A program made the translations under genes and the position numbers. Positions 12,801 to 27,800 of a stretch of DNA of 64,000 nt are shown in pieces. A model generated the notes under the pieces. It worked only from the letters and a program-made list of their open reading frames with translations. It had not been told where the DNA came from and searched no databases. The first letter of the stretch is position 1, and every line of letters begins with the position of its first letter. The DNA comes from Siphonodentalium dalli (lineage: Eukaryota; Mollusca; Scaphopoda; Gadilida; Siphonodentaliidae): contig CP136064.1 of the NCBI GenBank assembly GCA_032622095.1, positions 247,975,827-248,039,826 on the forward strand, in the 5' to 3' direction.

Positions 12801-15800
12801 ACCCTCTCCCTGTATCTTATAAAAGTTACCCTCTCCCTGTATCTTATAAAAGTTACCCTCTCCCTGTATCTTATAAAAGTTACCCTCTCCCTGTATCTTA
12901 TAAAAGTTACCCTCTCCCTGTATCTTATAAAAGTTACCCTCTCCCTGTATCTTCAGTCTAGTGAGTTGATGTGCATGTGACAGGAATGCAGAATTGCAAT
13001 ATTTATTGTACATGCATAGCTTTCAATATGGAAAGATTTACTTTTAGCCAAATAAAAGAAACACCCTGCAGTACCTATGATATGACTATGACTAACAAAT
13101 CAGAGATATGTTTCTGAGAATCATAGTGAATTTGCGACAATCATTTGCGAGAATCGATTCTGATTCGCGTACAAATAATAAGCCCTGACATTTTTTTAAT
13201 TTCATCAAAAATTTCCCACCCTGCACATTGCTTATTTGGGTCTTCACATTTATTTTATTTGCTCCCTCCACCCGAATCTTGAGTAAGTTTTGTTTACAAA
13301 ATTTGTGGGGAGGTCTTTCTTATTTCTCCATTGATGCCAGCTGCATACGTTTTTATGCCTGCTGTACATAATCATGCACACAAAAGAACTGTTGTTTCAG
13401 AAGCACAAATTAGTAAGTATTTGTACTTGCTAGAAGCTAGAATCAGAAGACGTGAAATATTTCACCGCAAAAACATTTAATTTGTGCTGGTTGGGTTTGA
13501 GTAAATCGGGGTTAATTCACTTCTACCCTGGATTGTGCATGGCATTTTACTTCAAACTCTGTCTAAGATTTGTTTATGTTTTGATAACATTAAAGAAGAG
13601 GGACACTGGAACAGACATAACAATAAGGGGTCATCTCAAAACTAAAATCGGTAAAATGGGCAAAAACACTGATTTATCCGATTGACGACGCATTGTGGAA
13701 GTCATTACTATCGATAAAATACCGATTACAATGTAGAAACGACGTTTTTGAACAACGCGTCAATCGGTGAAATCGGTACCGATTTTTCCGATTATGTCAA
13801 TTTGTGACGGTCACAATCGGTACCGAATCTACCGATCAGAACGTTACTCAAATATAACGTCGCTAATGGTCGCAGCACCTGAGTAATTCACTTTTGGTCT
13901 GGCAACACATGATTTAATTTTTTTATGTATTTATTTTCAAGTAATCAAGTTAATACCGGTACCACGCAGGCCTGTATTATATATACTAGCAGATTAGCCC
14001 GCCACTGGCGGGATTGGTCCCATGGCTTTGGTCGATCCATTAATTTTTGTTTTTCAAGGTAACCCCGTACAGGCACGCCGACAGCATGCTATCATTTGCG
14101 GGGACAAAATAACCCGACAAAAATATTCCCCGTCCCGAGTTGACCATACACACCAAATTTCACGTCGATGTCATCGCTGACGACCGATATATCGCCCAAG
14201 GTCATTTGTGGGTACCCGTTTCAAGGTCAAGGTCACCTCAGGCAGACAAACTGACCCGACGAAAATATCCCCCATCCCTTGGAAGACCTAAGTACGAAAT
14301 TTTGTCTCGATATCCCCAGTTTCCGAGACTTTTTATACTTGTGTATATTTTTATAAACGCTCTTTAACAACGACACTGCAGATACGAACGTTCCTTAATC
14401 ATTAACCCATCAATTCCAACAACGGTGGCAGGGCGAAGGGTGAAGGAGTGATTTTATGAGTGCACTGCCCGTGGCTTTTTACCCGTAGATAGCAAGTTTG
14501 GGATCAATCGGTCGAGCCGTTTTCGAGTCTATAAAGGATATATATATTATATATTTTGGGAGATCTGTGTGTGTGTGTGTGTGTCTGTCTGTGTGTTCGC
14601 GATGGACTCGAAAACGACCGAACCGATTTCGATGAAACTTGGTATGTGGGGGTACTTTCGGCCGGGGAGTGGCATGGGCCTGTTAATTTGCCCATGCGAC
14701 GTGACCTTGAAATCGGGTCATTTCAATGTCGAACGCGCGAGTATCACGGTATTTCGATGAAAATTAGTGTCTAGGGATACTTTCGTACGGGGAGTGTCGT
14801 AAGCCTATTCTTTTGCCCATGCGACGTGACCTTGAAATCGGGTCAATTCAAGGTCAAATCGCGAATTTTGATGGGATTTCGATGAAAATTTGATATGTAG
14901 GGTTACTTTTGTCCACTGAGTGTTTTAGACGGGTCGAGTCGTGACCCCGACCTGACCTTGACCTTCAAATTGATTAATTCGAGGTCAAATCGGGTAAAAC
15001 CGGATGGATTTCGACGGGTACTTTTGTCAGGTACTTTTGTCCGGGCAGTGTTTTGGACGGGACAATTCAAGGTCAAATCGCGCAATTCGCCGAAAAGCAG
15101 AGGGGAAACAGCCCGGACGAAGTCGGGTCCACCTGCTAGTACATATATATATATATACGGAAGTCTCAAAATATATGGTAGACTATAGGCACAGTTACTG
15201 GACATAAAGTCCCAAAATAAGGGTTTAATCGAGTTTATAAATCGGTATCCTAATATAATATACTCAAGTTATGCAGGCTTAACCAGGTGCCCGGACAAAC
15301 ATATTTAAAATAAAAACATTAAACACAAAATACCGGGCATATGTCGCATGTTTCCTATAAATAACATACTCAGCTACAACTCTGCAGCGATAAAATCGTT
15401 CCGGACACCAAATTAACGGAGCTTAAAACAAAAGTACTGTTTAGCTTAGATTTAACATTAATCCATTTGCATTTTGAATAAAATATTATTCACACAGTAG
15501 GCGAATTTTATAATGGTCACTTTTATATCTCATATAAGACGCACATTGGAAAATATATTTTTTAAATTTTGAATTTAAGCGTGTGCAAAGTAAAAGTAGT
15601 GCGCAGAGTTGATCTAGGATTGTCCCATTGTCGTAAATGTGTAGGGGTCGTAGCATAGTACAGGATTTTTCCGGGGGAATCCCCGATGATCTATGGGGTA
15701 AATGACAGGTACATGTTGCTTTCATACAACGACGATACAATGTAAAACGTGTCAATCAGTACCGATTTCACCGATTGTCTTACCGACTGTGGCGTTCACT

Positions 15801-18800
15801 CTTTCGTACAACAAAAATCGAACGTTAAATGTCTCAATTGGTACCGATTTCACCGATTGTCTTACCGACTGTCACTGTGGCGTTCACTATTGTGCATTGA
15901 TCGGTAGAATCGGTACCGATATTACCGTTCATGACGCTCTAAACGTAATTACGCTATCCATCTTACCGGTTGTTTTCCGATTCAAAAGGCTTGATTACAA
16001 TCGGTAAATGGCAATCGGTAGTGATTAGAGTTTTGAGATGACCCCTAACCATCTCACATTCTGGATAGGATGCGCCCTTGTGGAAACAGCGGTGTATGTT
16101 TATCCACATTTCGTGCAATTTCTCTATCCCATAATTATAGATATCAACAATTATAATGGTCTAGAACTGCACTTTCCTGCACGTTTTATTGGGTCTGCAC
16201 ATTTATTCGGGTCTGCTTGTTTATTAAAATCTGTCAGGATTTCCTCCAGCATGATTAGTTGGGACTACACGTTACTTTGGAACAATTGTGTTTTTAATAC
16301 ATCAAGCAGGAGTGTTTTTTTCCAACAAAAACATTTTTGTCAAACAGAACAGTAATATAGCCTAACACTGTTTTTTATTGTATATTTGCAAGTATACATG
16401 CAGCACTGTAATACATTAATTGTATGAAGCAATGTCATTAAACATAATATCTGTCAGAGAGAGGCAATGTTTACAGCCATTGTGCTTTTGGTGTCTAAAT
16501 ATTATAATTTTGATTTTACTCCAGACTAATAACTGAGATATCACTCATTACCAACTAATGTTAAGATAAGATAAGATACATTTTAATGGTCTTTAAGACA
16601 CATATTGGGGTAGGACAACCTACATGTATAGATAAAAATAAACAGGAATACATGGTATATATGTGATATACATGTAACAAGTAACAGATTAACAGAAATT
16701 GTAAAGATGTAGAATATCGAATTATTTGATTTATTACTGGACATAGGTCACCTATGTGGTACATCACCACTTCCGCAGTTGACAAATGCCCAGCATGAGT
16801 ATGGTATTTATACAGGGTATGAGACTGTAAAGGAGTTGTCCGGCACTAACAGGTGACCAAAAACCATCGGGGATAGCATAAGAAAACAGTCATAAGACCA
16901 TTTATTTCCATTATGGTCCCCAATGGATTCAAGCCACATGAGAGACTGGAACACACCCATACGCTTCCTACCATCACAAACCACTGGATTAAAAATATAT
17001 TATGTTTTATTTAACAAATGAAATGCATATGGTCAGTTGAAATTAAAGTCACGACAGGCGACAGTGAGCTAACCAGCTAATATTCCACTAGAGTTAAAAA
17101 ACACTGGAGAGATATATCGAATAAAATAGGTAATTTTATGGATTAATAAAATCTTATGGAGTATTGTCTGCAGACAGATATATTATAAATATGGAGAGTA
17201 ACAATGGAATATTTACCTGGTGTTGCTGATTAGTCCTACGATACCTGAAAAATATATATAAAATTGGTCATGTTCACAGGCAAAGTGACATAAAGCAGAT
17301 ACAGTAAAATTGTCTGGTCCCAAATTCACCCCAAGTCATTCTCACTAAAAATTACCCTATAAACCGGAATCTCTCTACTCCAAACATCGGACAGCTCTTT
17401 TTTAGTCCACATGTGAACGAACACAATAATTTTCTGAACCCGGAAAGCTATACAAACATCTTGCACACAGGTAAGTAGATTTGTATTGTAAATTTGTTGT
17501 ATAAGCATACCAATTTAATTAGCGGTCTTTTGTTCATAATTATAAAATGAACGATGCAAACAACATGGTAGTTATAATGAAAATGAGTTTATGACTCTAG
17601 TCATAAACTCATTTTCATTATAATTACTATGTTGTTTGTATCGTTTATAGTGCACATGAGTGAATTTTGCACTAATCCATGGTTCAAATACGTTCATTTG
17701 TTGCAAAAGGAGATGGTCCCATAAATGGGCGGATTTAGTGTACAGTACCCCTTTAAATATGACAAAAGATACAAGCTTACCACCATAGTTTGGATTTCCA
17801 TATTTCTGATAATATCTGCTTTTTCTTTCAGCACCAGCTAATTTGACATCAGCTGAAATCAGAATTGAATTAGCTGAAAAATTTCAACTCGGAATATATG
17901 TTTAATGAAAAGAGAATGAATTTATTTATTTTGAAAGACAAATGCCTTCTGATGTTGCATGGCTGGTGCAGTCACAATACTGGTGTAACATTATAGTGTA
18001 CAGGTACTAGTACATGATGGATGAACTTATCTTTATACCAATCGCTTACTGTCGTTTAGGCTAGAGCTTCACGGTATCCACCTTCACAATACCGACTACG
18101 GTATTGAAATCAATACCGCGGTATAACTAAAAACCGTCAAGAATAATGTCCAAACATTTTGCTAGTTAAGATCCTTCGGAACATGCAGTACACAATTCAA
18201 TATTCACGTGTGAATGCGGTGTCACGCGGACACGCGAAAAGAGGACAATGTAATGCATGTCGCTTGTGATCTTAACAATGTGTGGGGTACTACTGACGTC
18301 GCTTATGCAAAAATAAAAAACAAACAAGTAATTAGTTCACAATTTTTATTTCACAACAAAGCACAATATTGAACAGTAAATTACATATTTGCCGCGAGAA
18401 AGGACAACATGTTAACCTTTTCTGGTTTCAGGCATGAACGCTTCGGTGCAACAATTTGTCCAGATTTACTAAATAAGCGCTCAGAAGGCACACTTGTGGC
18501 ACATATACCAAAATATTTCTGATGTCTGCACATTCCATCTATGGGAATATTTTTCATAAGACGTTGCCGCGTGAACTGCACTGGTAATAGTTTGTTGTTT
18601 GGATGGCGGGTGCGGATCTTCTCGTTTCCTCTTACGAACAGTGTCTAGTTTGCCGTAGGTTGTAGGATGATTTGTTCTGAGGTGAACGATGAGATTTGTT
18701 GTGTTGCCATTTCTCGCTGCAACTTTTTTAGAACAAAGGCGACATATGGCATGCGAATCATCTGTCGGTTTACCTTCGGTCGCTGATTTTAAGCCGAAAT

Positions 18801-21800
18801 GAATCCAAACTGGTGATGTTGTGTTTGATTTTGAAATTAAATCTACGTGTTTTGTTTCAGTCACAGGCGGTGGTTTTAACTTTTCCATTTCGAGAATCAA
18901 ATTGATATGTCTCTTGGTTCGTTTTCTAAAGAATTTTTACCATGGGGGGATTTAAGTCCGGATTATACTAAAAAAGTCCCCAAGCAATGGTATTTATCCA
19001 TGGTGTCTCGATAGTGGATAAACATTAGCACGAAAACAATTGTGAGAGTATAGTTTACATTTCGTAATTGTATGGATGGCGACCTAGTCTAATTATTGCT
19101 TTGTGTACACTAATTTGAAGTGCATATGAGACGACTATAAACACACATCCATCAGCGTACAACGTGTTGGCACTTCCTTTGTGATAATTGATTTTCGCAC
19201 TTTCTGCAGTTACGCTCTTGGCGATGGCTCGTTATCGTCTCGTCTCGCTACAGTCGTTAGTTCTCGTTTCATCTAGCTGGTTCTCGTTTCGTCTCGCTAG
19301 TTCTCGCTTTCGTTCATAACTTACAGGTACGCTTTAGTGCCTCAGAATATGTATTTTATCGACATTTGCTGTCGTAAACCCGACTAAAAAAGAAAATATA
19401 GTGTGCAGCGGTATACCGACTATTCAAGAAATTCAATACCGACTACACGGTATTAAAAACAAAACCGCGGTATGACTAAATACCGAAAAACCGTGAAGCC
19501 CTAGTTTAGGCATTGATATATAGAATCTAATACCCAAAGTATTAATAAAAGGGTGGACTGAATCCATATTCGAACTTGACCCGTATTTTCATGAGGCTAA
19601 TATACATACAAAATTTGATAAGAGTAGACAAATAAAACTAAAAGGGAAAACCAAAATAATTGGCAAATTCTAAGTCGACAGGCACCATAACTCCGACAAC
19701 CCAAATTCGAACTTTATCTGTGTTTTGAGCTAGTAAACACACCTACCAAATTTCATTCCATTCAGTTCAGATTTACTAAAGTTATCATTTAGAAACAAAA
19801 ACGGAGCAACATTTCAACAAAAGGCCGTAACTCTGGTGAAAATTGGCGGGCGGAACACGCATTCGAATTTGACCTGTATTTTGTGCTAGTAAACTCACAT
19901 ACCAAATTTCATTCCATTCAGTTCAGACTTACTAAAGTTATTATCCGGAAACAAAAAAAAGCTAATAGACAGATGGACAGATGGATGGACCAATGACATA
20001 ATACATTCCGTTTTTTCAAGACGGGCGTATAAAAACCAAATATGGGATCATCGAGAAAACTGAAACTAAAACAAAAATACAAAGAAATACGCACATAAAT
20101 AACTTAAAAATTACAAGTTGGACAAAAGTGATATGGACATGAGCATAGATGGGAACCACAAAGACTGAAATATGTCTAGCCGGCAACATATATCAACACA
20201 AATGAGCACTGATTCACCTGCATAGTCTTAACCCTTTACCCAACAGAAAGGCCCTGTGCCAATGCATTCTCTTATATATGCGAGTCGACCATAGGTCGCC
20301 TCGCATATATAAGAGAATGCATTGGCTTAACACATTAAAAATTATAAAATTGTTAAAGAATGTAAGAAATTTGTTTAGGCCAATGCATTCTCTTATATAT
20401 GCGAGGCGACCTATGGTCGACTCGCATATATAAGAAAATGCATTGGCACAGGGCATAACTGTAACTATCACAATGTGGTCAAGGAGCCGGTTCCAATGAT
20501 ATCCATATTTGTATGGTTCTATTGAGACAGACCGAAGATATTTTAGGCTGTTGAAGCTTTATTTGGCCGGTTTTGGCCGTTTTGTTGGGTAAAGGGTTAA
20601 TGTCAAATCACAAAGCAGTAAAGTATTGTCACTTGATTAATATAAGAAAGTACGCCTTACTAGCATCTAATCATCATTGTTTTAATAAATACTATAATCA
20701 TGTGTGACTTTTGATAAATTGTTATTCATACAAATGAGCAACGACTGCTTACATGATCATGCAGACGAGCAACGACTGATTACATGTTCATACAGACGAG
20801 AAATGTAAGATTACATTTTAACAAATTAATTTCATGAAGATCTGTTGATAATTTGCAGTCCTTCCCATGAGGAAAACACAGCGAGAGCATTTATTTGCTC
20901 CCGTAATTCAGAAGACAGTGTAATATTGCACACATAAAATAATCTTAACTTGGGTTTTTCTCAAACAAAATATCATTGTTGTGGAATAGATCAATATCCA
21001 GTTACACTTTCATATGCGCATAATTCAACTGAGATGATAAAGGATCTAAATAAACCTTAAAATACTTCAATATTGAATAAACGATTGCAGTCACCATAAG
21101 TATTTTGAAAAGAGGGACAAGTGCGAAATTTAGCACCCGTAAATTGAAAATTACGAGTGCGTACGGGTGTGAGAGCAATTGCTCCCATCTCGTGGGAGGT
21201 GAAGGCTGACTTAGCCTTGAAACTTTTGTCCAAATGAAATTTTCTTTGGCCATTTTCCAAAATAATTGACCTTGGGTCAATTTGGCCAGCGACAGCATGA
21301 ACAATGTTCTAAAGCATAATCATATTTAAAGTTTTGACATTTGCATGACAACGTATCCTATGTCCTACCCACCTTTAGTAGCGAATCGCATAAACAAGTT
21401 GTTCGCCTTAATATAAGCATGACCAAGCCGCCATTTCCCAGGAGGCCAATTTATGCGGTTAAACCTGGTATTTTCGATGATGTGTTTTCTCCTGATGTCC
21501 TTCTGCAGGTTCGATCTTATAGCTTCCTTCTGAGCAGCAGACACATTAGACGATGTTTCATTCTGTGTGTCCGTTTCCATATCTTTGTTTTCAGGAATTT
21601 CACCTTCCTCAGTTGGAACCTCAGCAGTGTTTTTCAATTCTTCCTAGATAGTGATATGAACAATAAATTGAGATGGCTCTATATAAACTAACACTTGTTG
21701 CCAAATCCTCTTCCTCCTTTTAATTCATGATTTCATGCTGTATACTGATTAATATCTTTGGTAAGAAATATTTGTAATGACATCTTGGAAATTCCTGGTC

Positions 21801-24800
21801 TTTCATAGAAATGGGATCTGAATGGGTATTATGAAGTTGTGAAAGACCGTCGACAGGTTTGTAACAAGAGCATTGCTAGTGCATGGCAAAATATGCATGT
21901 GGTAATTTCAACAATGGGCCATAACTCAGATGAAAATTTGTGGGCGGAACCCTAATTCGAACTTAACTTGTAGTTTGGGCTAGTAAACTCAGATACCAAA
22001 TTTCATTCCTTTCAGTTCAGAATTACTAAAGTTATCATCCGAAAACAAGCGAATGGACAGACAAGACGGATGGCTCGACAGACAGACGATCTAATAACAT
22101 AATATGTCCAGTATTTTTCAAAATGGCCGTATAAAAAGAGACTGATCAGAATGGAAATGCAGTGCACAAGTTGTGCTAAAGAAGAACTATTAATTGCAGT
22201 TATATGTGACCTATTTGAGCAACATTGTAACTAAAATTCCAAAACATCAAAATGCAATAGATATAGCAAGAAAGTGAAGCATATCCAGCAACGTCAAGTT
22301 GATGAATGATCAGATGTTGCGTGAAATCGCTTTTATCCCTTCCATGCCTGGAGCTTCCTGAATTTTTTTTAAAACCCTGTGCCAATATATTATTTTATAT
22401 ATGTGAGTCTCCCATAGGGAACCTCGCATACATAAGATAATACGTTGGCCTAACAATATTTACCTTGACCGTGTAAGCCAACTGGTGCATTCTCTTTTAT
22501 ATGTGAGGCTCCTTATGGGAGACTCCAATATATTAGAGAATGCACTGGCACAGGATGTTTAATATTGCATCAGAGCAGCTCCCGTCATGAACCTCATGAA
22601 AGGGTTAAATTAAACTGATTTCTTAAAGGTGCATTCAGGTTCCAGGCCTCCATTTACAATATTCAAAGCTGTTATACCTCAGGTAGAACTGATGTTGTGT
22701 CATCTTTGGGTTGGTCCACTTTCACATCTGAATTCTCTTTCTCAGAGCTTTCTTCCTGTTCTATAACATCTGAAAATGAGGTTTCCAGAAATTAGCAATA
22801 CGTTAATTGTACCAATGAAGGGACATATTAGAACCAAATGATATTCCTTCCCTGAATATCAGGCAAAATTCAGAAAAACTATGGGTGCTGATGCAAGAAC
22901 ATTAGGCAATAAGGTAAAAAAAATTATGTATTGATTCACAGGCAATTTGTTTTTCAAATCAATGCAGGCCTCAGCTCACAAGGCGACTCGGGCGAGATTG
23001 TCGCCTTACTCTCGCTGACTTCGCCCTATCGTCGCTCTAAGGCGAAATCGAAGTCGCCTTCAATTTTAGGGGGATTTTTTTTGTTTTTTTTCTTAATTAT
23101 TTTTCTATTTTTTTCCCCGGACATGTCCGTATATAGATGAATTGTGGCGGCCATCCCAAAAAGAAACAGACGATGCAGAGCCAAAGACCCAAGTGTTTAA
23201 AATAAAAAAAAAAAAATATGACCTATTGTTTTGTGTTGTTATTCCGTCGCCTTTGTTCCCTTTGCGGTAATGAATGTTAATCACGAATGTTTTGACACGC
23301 TGAAAACACGATGAGATGTTCGCATCTGTGTTGTTACTGACCATCGTGAGTGTCACAAATAAATGTTTTAATTAACTTAAAAGACCGCCGTCCCGCTTTT
23401 CAGATATAAAACAATTACGACATTATCAGAGTATGTACCAGGCGCTTCGGAAGTTCGTTTCGGTAACGCGTCGGACTTTTTGAAGAGACCGCGTCAGACT
23501 TTTTGAAGAGACCGACTTCCGTAAATAAAATAATGTCAAGTTTATTGCTTTAATCGGGTTATACCAGTGATGTTGGCATTAATTAAGGGAGGCCATTAAA
23601 GGCACGTGAGGCCTTAGTTGTCGAAAATATTTATATTTGTTCCAATCACCGTAAACAGAAAAACATTAAAACGCATATAGTTTCGTTCATATATACCATG
23701 ACCATCGCGTAAACAGCATGTTATCATAAAGATTTACTATATTTTACCTAAGCAAGAGCCTGATTGTGTTACAGAAGACAGCACAATGCTGCTGGCTAAT
23801 CACCCACAAATGGCATAAACGCTCTTTATTCGTTCCATATCAGGAATTCACCAACAAAGAACGCTCTTTATATTTACCATCATAATATAAACAAACACCA
23901 GAAAAGTAACTTTTTATGCTCTTGTTTACATAACAATGGTCAAATATATGACAATAACATACTGTTTATGCGATATTTCTTATTTTTATACGGACAAAGT
24001 CTATCTACATTTTGTTGTTCCTCTTGTTTGTGGCGGTTTTTGACGGGTGGAAATATTTTCACAGGATACCCACGGCCAAGGCCAACCGTACCTTTAATTA
24101 ATAAAAGCTTTTGCAACTCCTTTGTTAGTTAGTCCTTATTGTTTATTTTAGCGGACACCCACATTACAGCCGTGACCAAATTAAACTTAAAAAGTTACAT
24201 GCATCATGATTCAGACTGTACAAACGTATCTTCCAAGCTGCAGTCTTGGAAATAATACTACTTTCATTTAGTTAAAAAAGTAACTATTACTGTAACTTGA
24301 TAATTGTCTTGCTTAAATGATAGCTACACAAAACATTTCCAAATTTTTTAAATGTATAATAACAATTAATTAAGCTAATTGCAGATAAAGTCAATTTTTT
24401 TTAGTTTTATTTGTTATTTTATCTTTTTAAATTTTTTATTGTCAGATGTTATAAAATAAAGCGATATTTGAAAATTGTCAATTTTTGGTAGTCTCCCCAC
24501 CCTGAAGTCTCCCTAAATTTCCTGAAGTCTCCCTAAATTTCCTGGAGGGAGACTTCAAGTCTCCCTGTTCTGGACCCCTAGGCTGAGGCCTGAATCAATG
24601 TGGTGTTTTTTTTATTATTTATTAACCGACGGACATATCATCTCATGCCTACATGCATGTTGGCAATATTGTATTATCTGTAACCATTTTATTTTAGCTT
24701 ATTGCCAAGGAAACTTCCTTTGAGTAGGCTTCCACATGGAGCTCAAACATTCTCTCAAAGTTCTATTTTTTCTTTAATTTTGATTGATACAAGCTGGATT

Positions 24801-27800
24801 ATTATGTATTCATTCCTTATTCGAATGTACAGCTGTTTGGTATTTCCTATGTAGTCGATCAATCAAGATATAAGGAACCGGAAAAATTCATTTGATATAG
24901 AATTGGTGGATCATTATAAATGTTGGTAAAAATTAAGATTGAAACTCACCAGCTTCCAATAGAAAGGGTTCAAAGGGACCTTGGTTCATGCAATCTATAC
25001 GCTGCTTAAATCTTCTTGCACTATAGCATGTGTTCACTTACAAATAAGTCCATATCAATATAAGGATTCTGACTTTTTAATTTAATGATTTCTTCCAACC
25101 CGCCAACAGGGATATTAGAACTGATTTTCAGCAGTTAACAAACCTAATTTATGGTCTAACCTTAACCAAAATGCATATGGAAAACAATACTCAAAATAAC
25201 AATCAAACAAGATGGTCCGATTTACATATTTTGTTGCATATTTTTATTTGTATGGTTAAAACACAAGTTTGTTTTTTTTGTTATGGCAATATCAATAAAA
25301 ACGTTCAATGCGGGGATTGAAATTCAATGGTAATGCAGCGGGGGCCATGAAATAAAACATTAATTTTTGTGGCCTAACAGCTGAGATAATATGAAAATAT
25401 GCAAAAAACAACCCTGCCATTTTGGGTTAAAATAAAAGAATCTTCTGAATGATCGGGTAAATACTCATAAGTTTATGAGACATATACCAGTATTAGCAAC
25501 ATGAATGTACACATCTATGTAAATCCTCAAACTGTTTTTTAGTTGTAACAGCATAGACATAATATCCCATGTTAGTTACAAATTGTCCAAATAATCCTTG
25601 TACGAAATGTCCAGACATGAAACGTCTAGAATCCTTGTATGAAATGTCAGATGGTACAAAACTCTAGATGATACAAAACACCATTGTACATAATGGTATG
25701 AAATATCTAGTACCCAACAGGAGATTACAGGAGATTACATAATATTTTCTGAAGAAAAAAAAAAGTGTACCCCCTCAAAATTTTCAATAACATGGTATTG
25801 TCTGTGATGTCACACATATGTACACTACCTATAGACAACATAAGGCTTGGCCAGGGTCGTTATATATAGAATATGTTGCTAGTGCCAAAATTATGTCCAT
25901 GAGGGGGATTTGAGCATCCATTGGACAAGGCTCTGTCGAGTCCAATAGACGCCAAATCCTCGAAAGACAAACAGTTTAAATGACAGCATTACCTATATAT
26001 TTGATTAATCCATCGGACAAAACTTGCTTTTTGTGGGGGAAAATCTGTCATTTTCGTCAGTGTTATCTCGTTGACACCCTTACATTTATGAGGTCAAACA
26101 AACAAAATTAGAATTTGTGACATGGGGAAAACCGGAGCTATACCTAGCATTTGTAATCTTTTCTCATATCAGAGGAATGAATTGAAATACACTGACAAAT
26201 ATATATATATTATACTTATTAGCCCAACAACCCTAGATGTGAATTGATGCAAATCAAGGAACAATCCATCAGTGAATGTCTAGCTGTCTGGAGTAAACTA
26301 CATACCCACATATAAATAGTGGGTCTGATGACCTTTCAAAGAGTTTCAATTTCCCAACCCCAGGATTCCACATCAGTAGCGCCAATTAGAACTCACTATT
26401 AGCAGCACCAAGATAAAGGAGTCCAATCGAATTGATTAACATAGCGCGATGTGATGCAATTCGGGGGATTATCGCAAGCCTTCTGAGAAATGAAAAGTTG
26501 GCGGGGATACAATAGCCTCAGTATCCTTATGAATCTGAGTGTATGTTTACAAAGACTGAACAACCTGTTTCCATTTTTTCTGCATCTTGGCTCTCCTTAT
26601 TAGTGCCATTCTCCTTGTCATCCTTGTCATCGTTGTCATCATCAAACTCATTTAATACTTCATCATAGGATTTACTCAGCTTCACCATAGCTCGGGCTGC
26701 ACTCATAGGATCTACCCACACAACATTGCCTGCAATGAAACGGGTCATAGTTATGTTGATTTTGGGTGATGATAGGGTTTATGGGAAATTCTCATAAGTT
26801 ATGGTGAAAGGCTGCTATGTATATAAAATAATGAATTTGCAATATGGATTCATTGGAAAACAACAGTATGTGCATGAGATCACCTGATATTAAAATGATT
26901 GCTTACTCCATATATCATCCTGTGTGTTTAAGCATTGTTGTACATGTATGTACTGCTGCAGTCAGAAAACATCTGTGGGAGAATACATCTCTGTTTAGGC
27001 ATAAAACAATACCTTTGTTTTCGCTAAGATTTACGAAAAAAATACGGTTGGTAGGTGGGTAAAACTTGTCCTTATTTCTCCTTTTTTTCTCAATATCTTC
27101 CAATTATTTGAACAAACAATATAATGCCCACCCCCAACTTTTAATCCCCAAGCACCAACAGGCTGAAAAATTACAATGTATAAAGAAACAACAACTCTTT
27201 CACAAACCATTTTGTCTTCATTTGGAATAATCCAGTTGTAAGATGAACAAGCAGTCGCAGACGGCGGTATCCCCTGCCGATTTGTGCAGTTGCGGAAGTG
27301 CATTCTCATTTCTCAATAATGTTTGCGTTTTCAGTATGTGCTAAACAAGAGGTGGGATTTTGTCAAAAATCCTGGCTTGCGAACTCATTTTAGGTACTAG
27401 TCATGGGAACGAATATACCAAAAATCTTTGAAATACGTTGACATTTGTGGAAATTAGCCCTGTGACGTCGTCCATTTGCATCAAAAATAATAAATAAAGT
27501 CCAATAACTCTGCTGAAAATATCCGGCCGGACCTGGATTGCGAACTCATTCTAGATAAGGTCATGTGAACTCATATAACAAAAATCTTTTTAATCCGTTG
27601 ACATATGTGGAAATGAGCCCTGTGACGTCGTCTATTTGCTATTTGGTAAATTTGACCAAAATAATAAACAAAGTCCAATAACTCCGGTAAAAATATCCGG
27701 CCGGACCTGGCTTGCGAACTCATACAAATCTTTGAAATCCGTTGACATTTGTTCAAGTTATGACTCTTACAAATTTGGGACAGACGGACGGACAGACGGA

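Noticed and set aside
12426-13013. 195-codon open frame of KIQGEGNFY repeats as a protein gene
   Set aside because: It is the by-product of a 27-bp minisatellite (unit divisible by 3) inside an intron, with no conserved flanking domain.
14222-15075. TCAAGGTCA motifs as nuclear-receptor response elements
   Set aside because: They repeat as part of the Helitron-like element and also in the giant palindrome arms; no sign of host regulation.
21341-21691. 116-codon plus-strand frame
   Set aside because: It is the antisense shadow of NCBP3 exon 7, whose splice sites and homology are clear.
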